Of a stretch of 64,000 nt of DNA, positions 8,872 to 17,446 are shown piece by piece (positions within the stretch are counted from its first letter, which is position 1; every line of letters begins with the position of its first letter). The notes under the pieces are model-generated. The model had not been told where the DNA came from. It ran no database searches and saw only the letters and a list, made by a program, of their open reading frames with translations. Made by a program: the position numbers and the translations under genes. Origin of the DNA: CBDDFQ01 sp965227035 (GTDB lineage: Bacteria > Pseudomonadota > Gammaproteobacteria > Burkholderiales > Burkholderiaceae_C); contig OZ245724.1 of the NCBI GenBank assembly GCA_965227035.1, positions 868,001-932,000 on the forward strand, read 5' to 3'.

Positions 8872-9825
8872 TCAGTCCTTGGGCCTGAACGCAATCACCA
8901 GTGACGATGGCACCCGACCATCGGTGTCGCGCGGCAAGGTCTCGGTTTTGATGATCGCCTTCACCACCGCGTCGTCCCACGATTTCGATCCGCTGCTCTT
9001 GATGAGTCGTTGCCCGACGATGGTTCCGTCGGGAGCCGTCCGGACTTCGACCTCTGCGGTCGGATTGCCATCGACGTCATCGGTAAAGACGATGTTCGGC
9101 TTCACTCGGGCACGTATGCGGCCTGCGTAACCAGCCGATGGGCCCGACGACTGCAGAGCGTTTCCTCTCGCGTTCTCACCGCCGGTCGCGCCCGCCATTC
9201 CCGCAATGCGCGCCAGATTCCGCTGACGCTCGGCCTCCTGCGCGGCGGCTGCCCTTTTCTCGTCGGCGGCCTTCTTCGCGAGATCTTTCTTTTTGTCGTC
9301 CGCGTCCTGTTTCGCTTGCTCGGCCTTGGCGAGCTGATCAGCTTTCAGTTTGTCCTGCTTCGCCTTTTCGGCCTTGTCCGCTTTCGCCTGATCTTCGCGA
9401 GCCTTGTCCTGCTTTGCTTTTTCGATCTTGGCCTGCTGTACCCGGGCTTCTTCCTGTTTTTGAAGTTCGCGCTTTTTCTTTTCCTGCTCCATCGCTATTT
9501 CGGCGTCGCGATTGGGCGTGGGATCTACCTTCGGCTCAGGTGGAACCGGCTTGGGATCGACCCTGGGTTCCGGCGTGGGGATGGGTTTGGGAGGAGTGGG
9601 GGGAATGGGGGTGGGATCCGGCGTCACAAGTCTGGGCGCAGCTTCCTGAGGCACCGCCGACCACAGTTCGGCGGTCACGCCGGAGTTGTCTTCGGCATGC
9701 CAGTTCACCCCCCAAGTGAGCGCCGCGATCAACAGCAAATGTGCGAAAGCGGCGAGCGCAAACGACTTGCCCGAGCCTTTGGGCTGCGGCGGTGCGAAGT
9801 CGACGCGATCGTAGGTAGTGGGCAT
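8872..9825 (-). CDS. tolA: Cell envelope integrity protein TolA
   Basis: 317 residues. Short cytoplasmic N-terminus, one membrane helix (about residues 21-40, FALAAFAHLLLIAALTWGV), a proline-rich stretch (65-105), a long Lys/Ala/Glu/Asp-rich helix (110-205) and a C-terminal TonB/TolA domain (about 225-317, YAGRIRARVKPNIVF at its start). TolA spans the periplasm and links the TolQR motor to TolB/Pal during outer-membrane constriction. It follows tolR by 25 bases in the tolQRA operon. tolB and pal, which usually follow, are absent; the next gene is convergent dnaE. Confidence 0.92.
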   Translation of the reverse strand: MPTTYDRVDFAPPQPKGSGKSFALAAFAHLLLIAALTWGVNWHAEDNSGVTAELWSAVPQEAAPRLVTPDPTPIPPTPPKPIPTPEPRVDPKPVPPEPKVDPTPNRDAEIAMEQEKKKRELQKQEEARVQQAKIEKAKQDKAREDQAKADKAEKAKQDKLKADQLAKAEQAKQDADDKKKDLAKKAADEKRAAAAQEAERQRNLARIAGMAGATGGENARGNALQSSGPSAGYAGRIRARVKPNIVFTDDVDGNPTAEVEVRTAPDGTIVGQRLIKSSGSKSWDDAVVKAIIKTETLPRDTDGRVPSSLVIAFRPKD

Positions 9826-9850
9826 GCGGTATGGAGCGCCTGAAATCGAT

Positions 9851-10270
9851 TTAGTTCGCCAGTTGTACCGAGAGGCCGACCCGTTGCACGCCGTTGCGTT
9901 GCAAGGTGTCCATGACCTTCACGACCGTCTCGTACTTCACGGTCTTGTCGGCGCTGATCACCACGGCGGTATTCGCGCCGGGCGTCGACGCCTGCTTCAC
10001 CGATGCGGCAATGTCTTTCATGGTGAGCGGCGTGGTCTTGTCCTTCACCTTCAGCTGGAGCGCTTCGTCTTTGCTGATCACGATCTGGATGATTTCGTCG
10101 GGCTGCTTGGCGGCTTTGCCGATGCTGGGCAGATCGATCATGCTTGGCGTGATCAGCGGGGCGGTCACCATGAAGATGATGAGCAGCACCAGCATGACGT
10201 CGATGAACGGGACCATGTTGATCTCGTTGATGGTGCGACGGCCGCGGCCGCGAGAAATGGTGCCTGGCAT
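9851..10270 (-). CDS. tolR: Tol-Pal motor protein TolR
   Basis: 139 residues. One N-terminal membrane helix contains the conserved proton-pathway aspartate: INMVPFIDVMLVLLIIFMVT (residues 15-34). The rest is a periplasmic ExbD/TolR domain (about 45-139). With TolQ it forms the proton-driven motor that energises TolA. The gene lies 9 bases after tolQ and 25 before tolA, all on the minus strand. ATG at 10270. Confidence 0.94.
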   Translation of the reverse strand: MPGTISRGRGRRTINEINMVPFIDVMLVLLIIFMVTAPLITPSMIDLPSIGKAAKQPDEIIQIVISKDEALQLKVKDKTTPLTMKDIAASVKQASTPGANTAVVISADKTVKYETVVKVMDTLQRNGVQRVGLSVQLAN

Positions 10271-10279
10271 GCCGGCTCC

Positions 10280-10972
10280 TTAGTGTCCCGAGGGCGAGTG
10301 AGCCGCGACGTTGCGCTGCAGGATGTTCGAGAACTCTTCGATGAAGGTTTCCTGCTGGATAGCGACCCGATCGATGTCGCGCGCAAAACGGTTGTAGGCA
10401 ACGACGGCGGGAATCGCCGAGAACAGGCCGATGGCGGTCGCGACCAGTGCTTCCGCAATGCCCGGAGCAACCGTGGCGAGCGTGACCTGTGTCATGGCAG
10501 ACAGCCCGGTGAACGCATGCATGATCCCCCATACGGTTCCGAACAGACCCACATAAGGAGACACGGAGCCCACCGAGGCCAGAAAGGACAGGTTCGATTC
10601 GATCACGTCCATTTCGCGCTGGAAGCTGGCCCGCATTGCGCGGCGTGCGCCATCGAGCAATGCGCCCTGATCGGTGATGCGGCGTTCGCGGAGCTTTTGA
10701 TATTCGCGCATACCGCTCGCGAAAATGCGCTCCATCGGGCCTGACAGCTTCGCGTTTTGCGCGGCGGATGCGAACAGGTCGTTCAGGCTGGTGCCGGACC
10801 AGAACTCGCGCTCGAACTCTTCGTTCAGCGACTTGACGCGCTTGATGGCAAAGAGCTTCTTGAAGATGGCGGCCCAGCTCGCGATAGACACGCAGATGAG
10901 CAGCAACATGACCAGCTGCACCACGAAGCTGGCATGCAGCACCAGGGTGAGGATCGACATATCTTGATTCAT
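10280..10972 (-). CDS. tolQ: Tol-Pal motor protein TolQ
   Basis: 230 residues, MotA/TolQ/ExbB proton channel family. A first membrane helix is at about residues 10-32, and the paired C-terminal helices lie around 130-155 and 165-190, within ASVGSVSPYVGLFGTVWGIM and LVATAIGLFSAIPAVVAYN. It forms the inner-membrane stator of the Tol motor. The ATG at 10972 overlaps the ybgC stop as ATGA, so translation is likely coupled. ybgC-tolQ-tolR-tolA is the standard order. Confidence 0.95.
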   Translation of the reverse strand: MNQDMSILTLVLHASFVVQLVMLLLICVSIASWAAIFKKLFAIKRVKSLNEEFEREFWSGTSLNDLFASAAQNAKLSGPMERIFASGMREYQKLRERRITDQGALLDGARRAMRASFQREMDVIESNLSFLASVGSVSPYVGLFGTVWGIMHAFTGLSAMTQVTLATVAPGIAEALVATAIGLFSAIPAVVAYNRFARDIDRVAIQQETFIEEFSNILQRNVAAHSPSGH

Positions 10973-11385
10973 TTAAGGGCTTCCAGAATGTTTGGCGGAA
11001 TTCTCGCAGGCCGAAGACTCATTGCTTCGACCCATCCGATGCGAATGGTTCCCTCGCAGATAGCGGTAGGTGTTCCATCGGAGTGATCGCCGTCGTTTCG
11101 CTTGAATGCGCGCTGGGCAATTGTCATGGACGCGCGACCCCTCTCGACCACCTGTGCTGTAACAAGTAGTTCATCATCGAGGCGAGCGGGGCTGAGGTAT
11201 TTCACCTGTGTTTCGGTCACGACGAACATGCCGCCGACTTCATCGCGAAGTCGCTGTTGTTCGATGCCAAGCGATCGCAACCATTCGGTGCGCGCCCGCT
11301 CGAAAAACTTCAGGTAGTTCGCGTAAAAAACGATACCGCCGGCGTCGGTGTCTTCCCAATAGATTCGAATGGGAAACTCGAACAT
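10969..11385 (-). CDS. ybgC: Tol-Pal associated acyl-CoA thioesterase
   Basis: 138-residue hot-dog fold protein. The active-site segment YWEDTDAGGIVFYANYLKFF (residues 9-28) carries the Asp and the Y.NYL pattern of the 4-hydroxybenzoyl-CoA thioesterase/YbgC family. YbgC hydrolyses short-chain and possibly lipid-linked acyl thioesters in the cytosol, and is nearly always the first gene of the tol operon. It overlaps tolQ by 4 nt (ATGA) and starts 4 bases after the aminotransferase stop, so it is probably part of the same long transcript as the rib genes. Confidence 0.93.
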   Translation of the reverse strand: MFEFPIRIYWEDTDAGGIVFYANYLKFFERARTEWLRSLGIEQQRLRDEVGGMFVVTETQVKYLSPARLDDELLVTAQVVERGRASMTIAQRAFKRNDGDHSDGTPTAICEGTIRIGWVEAMSLRPARIPPNILEALK

Positions 11386-11389
11386 CGGA

Positions 11390-12616
11390 TCAGGCAGCTA
11401 GTGAGGCTGCAGGCGATTCAACCGGCGCTCGAAGACCCGGCACAGCGGCAAGACGTGCAATCGCCTCTTTCAGATGCTCCATCGAACTCGCTGTGGAAAA
11501 GCGAACGTACTTCGCGCTGTCGGCGGTGCCGAAGTCGCGACCCGGCGTGAGCGCCACGTGCGCTTTCTCGATCATCTCGAAAGCAAACTCCCAGCTACTC
11601 TTCAGGCCGAGGCGTTTGCAGGCTTCGGTGCAATCGGCCCAGGCGTAGAAAGCGCCGTCGGGCATTACCGGTACCGTCAAACCGAGCTTGTTCAGCTCCG
11701 GGATGAACCAGTCGCGGCGCGCCTTGAACTGCGCGCGGCGGCGTTCGTACTCTGCGATGCTTTCGCCTTCGAAGCAGGCGAGGGCGGCATGTTGCGCAAT
11801 GGTGCTGGGGCAGATGAACAGGTTCTGCGCAATGCGTTCGATAACCGGTACCAGCTGCTCGGGAACAACCATCCAGCCCAGACGCCAGCCGGTCATGTTG
11901 AAGTACTTGCTGAAGCTGTTGATGCTGATGACGCTTTCGTCGATTTCGAGCGCCGTCTTCCCGAAGGTTTCGTCGTAGCTCAGGCCAAGATAGATTTCAT
12001 CGACGATGGTGATGCCGTCGTTCGAGCGGACTATCTCGTGAATCTTTCGCAGTTCGTCGGGATGAATCGATGTGCCGGTCGGATTCGATGGCGAAGCGAG
12101 GAGCACTCCGCGCGTGTTCTTCGCCCACGCGGTGCGCACTTGCTCCGCATTGAGTTGATAGCGATCTTCAGCAATCGTCGGAATCAGGACCGCGCGTCCT
12201 TCAGCCGCGTTCACGAACTGGCGGTTGCAGGGGTAGCACGGGTCGGGCATGAGAATTTCATCGCCCGCGTCGATCAGCGCAAGGCACACGATCTGCAATG
12301 CCGCCGATGCACCCGCAGTCACGACGATTCGGTTCGGTGCGATCTCGACACCGAATCGCGTGGCGTACCAGCCGCTGATTTTCTGGCGCAGTGCGAGCAG
12401 ACCGGTTGCAGAGGTGTACTGGGTGCGACCTTCTTCGATAGCTTTCGCGGCGGCCGCCTGAACCAGCGGCGGCGCCGTGAAATCAGGCTCACCGATGTTC
12501 AGGAAGATCATCGGCTTGTCGGTGTTCGCGACCTTTGCAGCTGTCGCCTGCGCAACCTTCGCAACTTCCATCACGTAGAACGGATCGATGCGCTCGGCGC
12601 GGCCGGAAATTCTCAT
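11390..12616 (-). CDS. Pyridoxal-phosphate aminotransferase, class I/II
   Basis: 408 residues. Fold type I aminotransferase: substrate-loop motif FLNIGEPDFTAPP (about 38-50), ASPSNPTGT, VDEIY, and the PLP-binding lysine in SINSFSKYFNMTGWRLGW. RFSTA near the C-terminus carries the arginine that binds the substrate carboxylate. This places it in the aspartate/alanine-type family; the exact amino donor is not determinable. Its ATG overlaps the nusB stop (ATGA). The position between nusB and ybgC is common in Burkholderiales, which suggests a housekeeping role rather than a pathway tied to riboflavin. Confidence 0.88.
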   Translation of the reverse strand: MRISGRAERIDPFYVMEVAKVAQATAAKVANTDKPMIFLNIGEPDFTAPPLVQAAAAKAIEEGRTQYTSATGLLALRQKISGWYATRFGVEIAPNRIVVTAGASAALQIVCLALIDAGDEILMPDPCYPCNRQFVNAAEGRAVLIPTIAEDRYQLNAEQVRTAWAKNTRGVLLASPSNPTGTSIHPDELRKIHEIVRSNDGITIVDEIYLGLSYDETFGKTALEIDESVISINSFSKYFNMTGWRLGWMVVPEQLVPVIERIAQNLFICPSTIAQHAALACFEGESIAEYERRRAQFKARRDWFIPELNKLGLTVPVMPDGAFYAWADCTEACKRLGLKSSWEFAFEMIEKAHVALTPGRDFGTADSAKYVRFSTASSMEHLKEAIARLAAVPGLRAPVESPAASLAA

Positions 12617-13137
12617 CGTGCGTTGCCCTTGGCACGATCGGCGCCGACTTCGGTAGGACGCAGTTGCGGCGCAAGCTGATTCAACACAGCGTTGACGTAT
12701 TTATGTCCATCGGTGCCGCCGAACTCTTTGGCGAGCTCGACGCATTCGTTGATGGCAACGCGCCACGGCACATCTACGCAATGAATCATTTCGTAGGCGC
12801 CAATCCACATGATCGCGCGTTCGACAGGCGAGATTTCTGCGAGCTTGCGATCAAGCATAGGCACGATCAGTGCGTCCAGATCTGCCGCTTCTTCGATGCA
12901 GCCGTGCAGCAACGCGTCGTAATGGGCGGTGTCGGCTTTGTGGAAACCGGACAGGTCGCGCGTGAATTCGTCAATGGAGACGGCATCGTTTCCGCCAACC
13001 AGAAATTGATAGAGACCCTGCAGCGCAAACTCGCGTGCGCGGCTACGGTTCGATTTGATCGGAGCTTTGCGCGCGGGGGCTTTCTCGGTCGATTTCGCCG
13101 ATGGTTTGGATTCGGGGGGAAGCGACGAGGTGGTCAT
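12613..13137 (-). CDS. nusB: Transcription antitermination factor NusB
   Basis: 174 residues. After a basic, low-complexity N-terminal extension of about 30 residues comes the all-helical NusB domain, starting SRAREFALQGLYQFLVGG and ending with VAINECVELAKEFGGTDGHK YVNAVLNQLA. NusB binds boxA RNA with NusE (S10) to form the antitermination complex on rRNA operons. Overlaps both neighbours by 4 nt (ribH stop upstream, aminotransferase start downstream), so it is translationally coupled. The ribH-nusB pairing is widespread in proteobacteria. The extension is longer than in E. coli NusB (139 residues). Confidence 0.94.
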   Translation of the reverse strand: MTTSSLPPESKPSAKSTEKAPARKAPIKSNRSRAREFALQGLYQFLVGGNDAVSIDEFTRDLSGFHKADTAHYDALLHGCIEEAADLDALIVPMLDRKLAEISPVERAIMWIGAYEMIHCVDVPWRVAINECVELAKEFGGTDGHKYVNAVLNQLAPQLRPTEVGADRAKGNAR

Positions 13138-13598
13138 GACAGCGAATCCAGCAGGTTGGCCATTTCGACAGCAACGCGTGCTGCGTCGGTGCCTTTTTCG
13201 GTCTGACGCGCAATCGCCTGATCCATGTTTTCAACGGTGAGGATTGCGTTGGCGATCGGCATTTGATAGTCGAGCCCGATACGGGTGACGGCGGATCCGG
13301 ATTCGTTCGCGACCAATTCGAAGTGATAGGTCTCTCCGCGAATGATGCAGCCAAGTGCAATCAGCGCGTCGTATTTGTCCTGTTCGGCAAGCGCCTGCAA
13401 AGCAAGCGGCACTTCCAGCGCCCCCGGCACCATCACATGCGTGATGTGCTTTTCGGGAACGCCCAATGCGAGCAACTCGGCGCGGCATGCAGCAGCCAAT
13501 GCGTCGGTCACGCTTTCGTTGAAGCGTGCCTGCACGATGGCAACCACCAAATCTTTTCCGTTCAGCTTGTCAGCCGAACCTTTCTCTGCGCCAAACAT
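13134..13598 (-). CDS. ribH: 6,7-dimethyl-8-ribityllumazine synthase
   Basis: 154 residues, normal for the family. Motifs include VAIVQARFNESVTD, VPGALEVPLALQ and ALGCIIRGETYHFELVANES, the last holding the His and Arg of the active site. It condenses 5-amino-6-ribitylamino-uracil with 3,4-dihydroxy-2-butanone 4-phosphate, the penultimate step to riboflavin, usually as a 60-mer or pentamer shell. Six bases separate it from ribBA upstream, and it overlaps nusB downstream. Confidence 0.95.
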   Translation of the reverse strand: MFGAEKGSADKLNGKDLVVAIVQARFNESVTDALAAACRAELLALGVPEKHITHVMVPGALEVPLALQALAEQDKYDALIALGCIIRGETYHFELVANESGSAVTRIGLDYQMPIANAILTVENMDQAIARQTEKGTDAARVAVEMANLLDSLS

Positions 13599-13604
13599 TC
13601 TTTT

Positions 13605-14762
13605 CTATTCCCTGTTCAAGTAACTGTCGATTTCTAGACCATAGCCCGCCATGCTCGGCATGCGGCGCGGTTGTCCCATGAGATGCATTTTTTGCACGCC
13701 GCAGTCGCGCAGAATTTGTGCGCCGACGCCGTAAGTGCGTAGATCCATGCGGCCACGTTCGGGTGCTTGCGCAGAACGCGCGGTGCCTTCGAACTGGGCG
13801 ACCAGTTCCTCGGCGCTTTCACCGCAATTGAGCAACACCGCCACGCCGCGTCCTTCGCTCGAGATGCGCGCAAGGCTTGCATCGAGACTCCAGGAGTGCA
13901 TGGATCGGTTGACCTCTAGTGCGTCGAGGATGGACAAAGGTTCATGCACGCGAACTGGCACCGCATCGGTCGGAGTCCACTGGCCCTTGCACATCGCCAG
14001 ATGAACGCTGCGAGTGGATTTGTCGCGATAAGCGCTTACCGTGAATTCGCCGAACGCGGTTTGAATCGGGCGTGTGCCGATTTTTTCGATGAGCGTCTCG
14101 TTGCGGCTGCGGTACTCGATCAGATCGGCGATCGTGCCGATCTTCAGGCCGTGTTCCGCCGCAAAAATCTGGAGGTCCGGAAGACGCGCCATGGTGCCGT
14201 CTTCATTCAGAATTTCGCAGATGACCGATGCGGGACTGCACCCGGCCATCGTGGAAATATCGCAGCCGGCTTCGGTATGCCCGGCGCGCATCAGCACACC
14301 GCCGTCCACTGCCTGCAAAGGAAAGATGTGACCCGGCTGAACCAGATCGCTGGCCTTGGCGTTTGGCGCAACTGCCGCTTGTACGGTTCGCGCACGATCT
14401 GCGGCGGATATGCCGGTCGTCACGCCTTCGGCCGCTTCTATCGAAACGGTGAATGCGGTGGAATGCTTCGCGCCATTGCGCGCCACCATAGGCGGCAGGT
14501 TGAGCCGCTCGCACATTTCGCGCGACAAGGTCAGGCACACGAGGCCTCGCGCGAATCGCACCATGAAGTTGATGGTTTCGGTTGTGATGTGATCGGCCGC
14601 AATGACGAGATCGCCTTCGTTCTCGCGGTCTTCTTCGTCGACCAGGATGACCATCTTGCCGGCCTTGATGTCGGCGACGATTTCTTCGACAGACGATATG
14701 CCGACAGGCGCTCGGCTTGCAGCTGGCTTGGCGATTGATGTGATGGAAGCTGAAGTGCTCAT
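13605..14762 (-). CDS. ribBA: 3,4-dihydroxy-2-butanone-4-phosphate synthase with degenerate GTP cyclohydrolase II domain
   Basis: 385 residues from the ATG at 14762, which has AAGGAAAA just upstream; a longer in-frame start at 14861 overlaps ribE and is rejected. The RibB half (about residues 17-225) has VDEEDRENEGDL, the acidic metal-binding loop, and GHTEAGCDIS. The C-terminal half aligns with RibA, but where GTP cyclohydrolase II has three zinc cysteines after RVHSE it reads RVHEPLSILDALEVN, with none. RTYGVGAQIL survives. This matches the RibBX-type fusion known in proteobacteria, in which only the RibB reaction is expected. A separate functional ribA should lie elsewhere. Confidence 0.93.
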   Translation of the reverse strand: MSTSASITSIAKPAASRAPVGISSVEEIVADIKAGKMVILVDEEDRENEGDLVIAADHITTETINFMVRFARGLVCLTLSREMCERLNLPPMVARNGAKHSTAFTVSIEAAEGVTTGISAADRARTVQAAVAPNAKASDLVQPGHIFPLQAVDGGVLMRAGHTEAGCDISTMAGCSPASVICEILNEDGTMARLPDLQIFAAEHGLKIGTIADLIEYRSRNETLIEKIGTRPIQTAFGEFTVSAYRDKSTRSVHLAMCKGQWTPTDAVPVRVHEPLSILDALEVNRSMHSWSLDASLARISSEGRGVAVLLNCGESAEELVAQFEGTARSAQAPERGRMDLRTYGVGAQILRDCGVQKMHLMGQPRRMPSMAGYGLEIDSYLNRE

Positions 14763-14778
14763 GATTTTCCTTGGCTGC

Positions 14779-15435
14779 CTAGTTGCTTTTGACAACCGGC
14801 AATTGAATTGCGCCCGACTGAAGCATGCGTTCGAGGTATCGAGCCATAAGGTCGATTTCAAGATTCACCAGCGAGTTTTCGGAGAGGGTGCCCAGCGCGG
14901 TGTTTTCGACCGTGTGCGGGATCAGGTTGATGCTGATTTCGGTGCCGGAATCTTCGCCGCTTTTGTCGACGACGCTGTTCACGGTAAGGCTCACGCCATT
15001 GACCGTGACAGAGCCTTTGTAGGCAAGGAATCGCCCGATTTCCTGTGGCGCAAGAATTCGCAGTTCCCAGCTTTCGCCGATCTTCGCGAAGTAGGTGACT
15101 TTGCCGATGCCGTCGACATGTCCCGAGACGATGTGACCGCCGAGCCTGTCGCTCGCGCGCATGGCTTTTTCCAGATTGACGGCGTTTTGCTGGTCGAGGC
15201 CGGAAGTCTTGGCTAGCGATTCGGCGGAAATATCGATCGTGAATTCGCCGGCAGATGGGTTGAACGTGGTGACCGTCATGCACGCGCCATTGAGCGCAAT
15301 GCTGTCCCCCAGAGCCACGTCGTCGAGATACCCGGCGGGCGTCGAGATGGTCAGACGCTTGCCGAACTGTAAAGAGCTACCCAGGTCGTGGACGGCGACG
15401 ATACGCCCCACGCCGGTGATGATTCCGGTGAACAT
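14779..15435 (-). CDS. ribE: Riboflavin synthase alpha subunit
   Basis: 218 residues from the ATG at 15435, giving the canonical N-terminus MFTGIITGVGRI; upstream in-frame codons lie within ribD and give unrelated sequence. Two tandem lumazine-binding barrels (about 1-97 and 98-200). GHIVSGHVDGIGKV opens the second. The enzyme dismutates two 6,7-dimethyl-8-ribityllumazine molecules to riboflavin as a trimer. No FMN riboswitch consensus is visible in the 101 bases between it and ribD. Length agrees with E. coli RibE (RibC), 213 residues. Confidence 0.95.
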   Translation of the reverse strand: MFTGIITGVGRIVAVHDLGSSLQFGKRLTISTPAGYLDDVALGDSIALNGACMTVTTFNPSAGEFTIDISAESLAKTSGLDQQNAVNLEKAMRASDRLGGHIVSGHVDGIGKVTYFAKIGESWELRILAPQEIGRFLAYKGSVTVNGVSLTVNSVVDKSGEDSGTEISINLIPHTVENTALGTLSENSLVNLEIDLMARYLERMLQSGAIQLPVVKSN

Positions 15436-15536
15436 GGGCGTATTTTCGCAGGGATTGACTCGGCAATTGGCCAGGCGCCGATAAAAACCTCTCGGATGCC
15501 GAAATCTCGTGGAATCTCCCGAAATCGCCTGAATTG

Positions 15537-16631
15537 CTAGGTTTTTATCGTCCTGGCAAGGATCCGAAGATCTGCACCGACCATCTCGCTCGATACGAAC
15601 CGAAGCTGCACCGAGTCGGACAACTCTTTCAGCGGCCCGAAAGAAGCCATTGGCCAGCCTTCCCCGATCAATTTGGGCGCCATGTAGATCAGAAACTCGT
15701 CCACCAGACCTTCGCGCACGAAGGAGCCGTTCAATTTGCTGCCGGCCTCCAGGTGAAGCTCGTTCACTTCGCGCATGGCAAGGTCGTTCAACATGGCCTG
15801 CAGATCGACCTTGCCCGACGCGTTCGCAAGAGAAACGACGGTCGCGAGACCCTTCAGTTCGATTTTTTCGGAGGAGCTTGCGGTGTAGATCAGCACCGCC
15901 CGATCCGGAACCGAGAACGCCTTTGCACTCGCGGGCGTTTCCAGCTTGCTGTCGACGATCACCATCGTGGGCTGGCGCGATGTTGGAACGAGGCGCACAT
16001 CGAGCAGGGGATCGTCGGCAAGCAGGGTGCCGATGCCAGTGAGAACTGCACTCGCGCGTGAGCGGTAAGCGTGACCGTCTTTGCGCGCTTCGTCCGATGT
16101 GATCCACTGACTTTTGCCATTGGGCAATGCGGTGAGACCATCGAGCGACGCCGCCACTTTCATCCGCACCCACGGCCGACCGCGGGTCATGCGGCTCATG
16201 AAGCCGATGTTCAATTCATAAGCTGCAACGGCAACTTCATCCGAAGGGTCGAGAACATCGACCTCGATGCCGGCTGCTTTCAGAAGACGAATGCCGTTGC
16301 CCACCACTTTCGGGTTCGGGTCTTGAAGAGCGATGTTCACCCGTGCAATGCCAGCTTCGATCAGCGCGTTGGCACACGGCGGCGTGCGCCCGTAGTGAGA
16401 GCACGGCTCGAGCGTGACCCAGGCTGTCGCGCCTTTTACGGAAATGTTTTTCGCTTGCGCGTCCCGGAGTGCCATCACTTCGGCATGCGGGCCGCCCGCT
16501 TGCTGGGTGTGGCCGGTGGAGATGATTTCGCCGGAGGGAGATGCGATGACGCAGCCGACTCGGGGGTTGGGGTCGGACAGGTTGATGGCTTTTTTTGCGA
16601 GGGCGAGGGCGGTTTGCCAGAGGGGGTGCAT
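15537..16631 (-). CDS. ribD: Bifunctional riboflavin deaminase/reductase
   Basis: 364 residues from the ATG at 16631. The deaminase domain (about 1-145) has the zinc site HAEVMAL and EPCSHYGRTPPCANAL; the NADPH-dependent reductase domain (about 150-364) begins RPWVRMKVAASLDG. It deaminates and then reduces the pyrimidine intermediate, the second and third steps of riboflavin synthesis. A GTG start at 16694 would add 21 residues without homology and overlap the tonB-like gene, so ATG at 16631 is preferred, although neither start has a good Shine-Dalgarno sequence. Confidence 0.94.
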   Translation of the reverse strand: MHPLWQTALALAKKAINLSDPNPRVGCVIASPSGEIISTGHTQQAGGPHAEVMALRDAQAKNISVKGATAWVTLEPCSHYGRTPPCANALIEAGIARVNIALQDPNPKVVGNGIRLLKAAGIEVDVLDPSDEVAVAAYELNIGFMSRMTRGRPWVRMKVAASLDGLTALPNGKSQWITSDEARKDGHAYRSRASAVLTGIGTLLADDPLLDVRLVPTSRQPTMVIVDSKLETPASAKAFSVPDRAVLIYTASSSEKIELKGLATVVSLANASGKVDLQAMLNDLAMREVNELHLEAGSKLNGSFVREGLVDEFLIYMAPKLIGEGWPMASFGPLKELSDSVQLRFVSSEMVGADLRILARTIKT

Positions 16632-16668
16632 GGGGGGATTGTGACTCGGCGCGTCGGTCCAACTTCTT

Positions 16669-17424
16669 TCAGCGCGCACCCGAAACGGCTGCACCCCTGT
16701 TCACCGGTGTGTAAAGCACCTCGATGGTGATCTGGCTTTTGACAGGAACACCTTTGATCATGCCGGGGGAGAACTTCGCCTGTCCAAAAGCGGCTATCGC
16801 GGAATCTTCGAAAAAGCCTTGAGGGAAGGAGCGCACGACTGCGACGTTGTCGACGGAGCCGTCGGCCGCGATCAGGATGCGGATGACGACGCGGCCATCG
16901 CGCGTTCCGGCGGCTTGGGGGTAGGCTGGCTCGATATCGGCGAGGGGGCTGGGTGGCGGATCGAGTTCGCCGGCTGCGTGATAGCTGGGGGCGGGGGGAA
17001 GGCCGCTCGGGGCAGGAGCCGGAGCCGCCTTCTGCGCGTCGGTGCCACTTCCTTCCGCAGTTGGCATGAGCTTGCGGCCTCCGTCTTCTATTTTCGAAAC
17101 TGCACCCAGATCTCTTTTGCCCGATTGCCCGGACTGCGGACTGTCGTTCTGAACAGTCACCGGCGTCCCTACGGAAGTCTTCGAGGTGACGCTTTGGTTC
17201 TCCACCGGGCTTAGGGACAGTCTGGTCGACACGGCATCCTGTGGCTTCGCAGAGTCTTCGGACAACACCCTGACCTGCATGGTTTGCGAGTTCGTGGATT
17301 TGGACGATCCGGACAAGGACGGTGGCAGCCCCACGACAAAAATGGCGTGTAGAAGAAAAGAGGCGGTCGCAGCCGCCATCAATGGGGCTACGTCCGCCTG
17401 GTTCAAGGTTCGAGAAAAGCGCAT
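16669..17424 (-). CDS. TonB-like energy-transducer domain protein
   Basis: 251 residues. One N-terminal membrane helix (about 15-38, APLMAAATASFLLHAIFVVG), a low-complexity, Pro/Ala/Ser-rich periplasmic linker, and a TonB C-terminal domain (about 165-245: IEPAYPQAAGTRDGRVVIRI, then FPQGFFEDSAIAAF). Its layout is that of TonB, but no exbB/exbD genes are adjacent. It starts only 22 bases after pilY1 and could be read with the pil genes; the linker lacks the long Glu-Pro/Lys-Pro array of classical TonB. It may energise an unlinked receptor or use the TolQR motor nearby; neither is shown. Confidence 0.82.
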   Translation of the reverse strand: MRFSRTLNQADVAPLMAAATASFLLHAIFVVGLPPSLSGSSKSTNSQTMQVRVLSEDSAKPQDAVSTRLSLSPVENQSVTSKTSVGTPVTVQNDSPQSGQSGKRDLGAVSKIEDGGRKLMPTAEGSGTDAQKAAPAPAPSGLPPAPSYHAAGELDPPPSPLADIEPAYPQAAGTRDGRVVIRILIAADGSVDNVAVVRSFPQGFFEDSAIAAFGQAKFSPGMIKGVPVKSQITIEVLYTPVNRGAAVSGAR

Positions 17425-17446
17425 TCAACTGGCGCGAGCGTGCGAC

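Noticed and set aside
14762..15536. FMN riboswitch upstream of ribE or ribBA
   Set aside because: The gaps between ribD, ribE and ribBA hold no AGGG-type RFN consensus; the genes read as a compact operon.
16632..16694. Upstream GTG start for ribD
   Set aside because: The extra 21 residues lie partly within the tonB-like gene and lack similarity to RibD; ATG at 16631 places the family N-terminus correctly.
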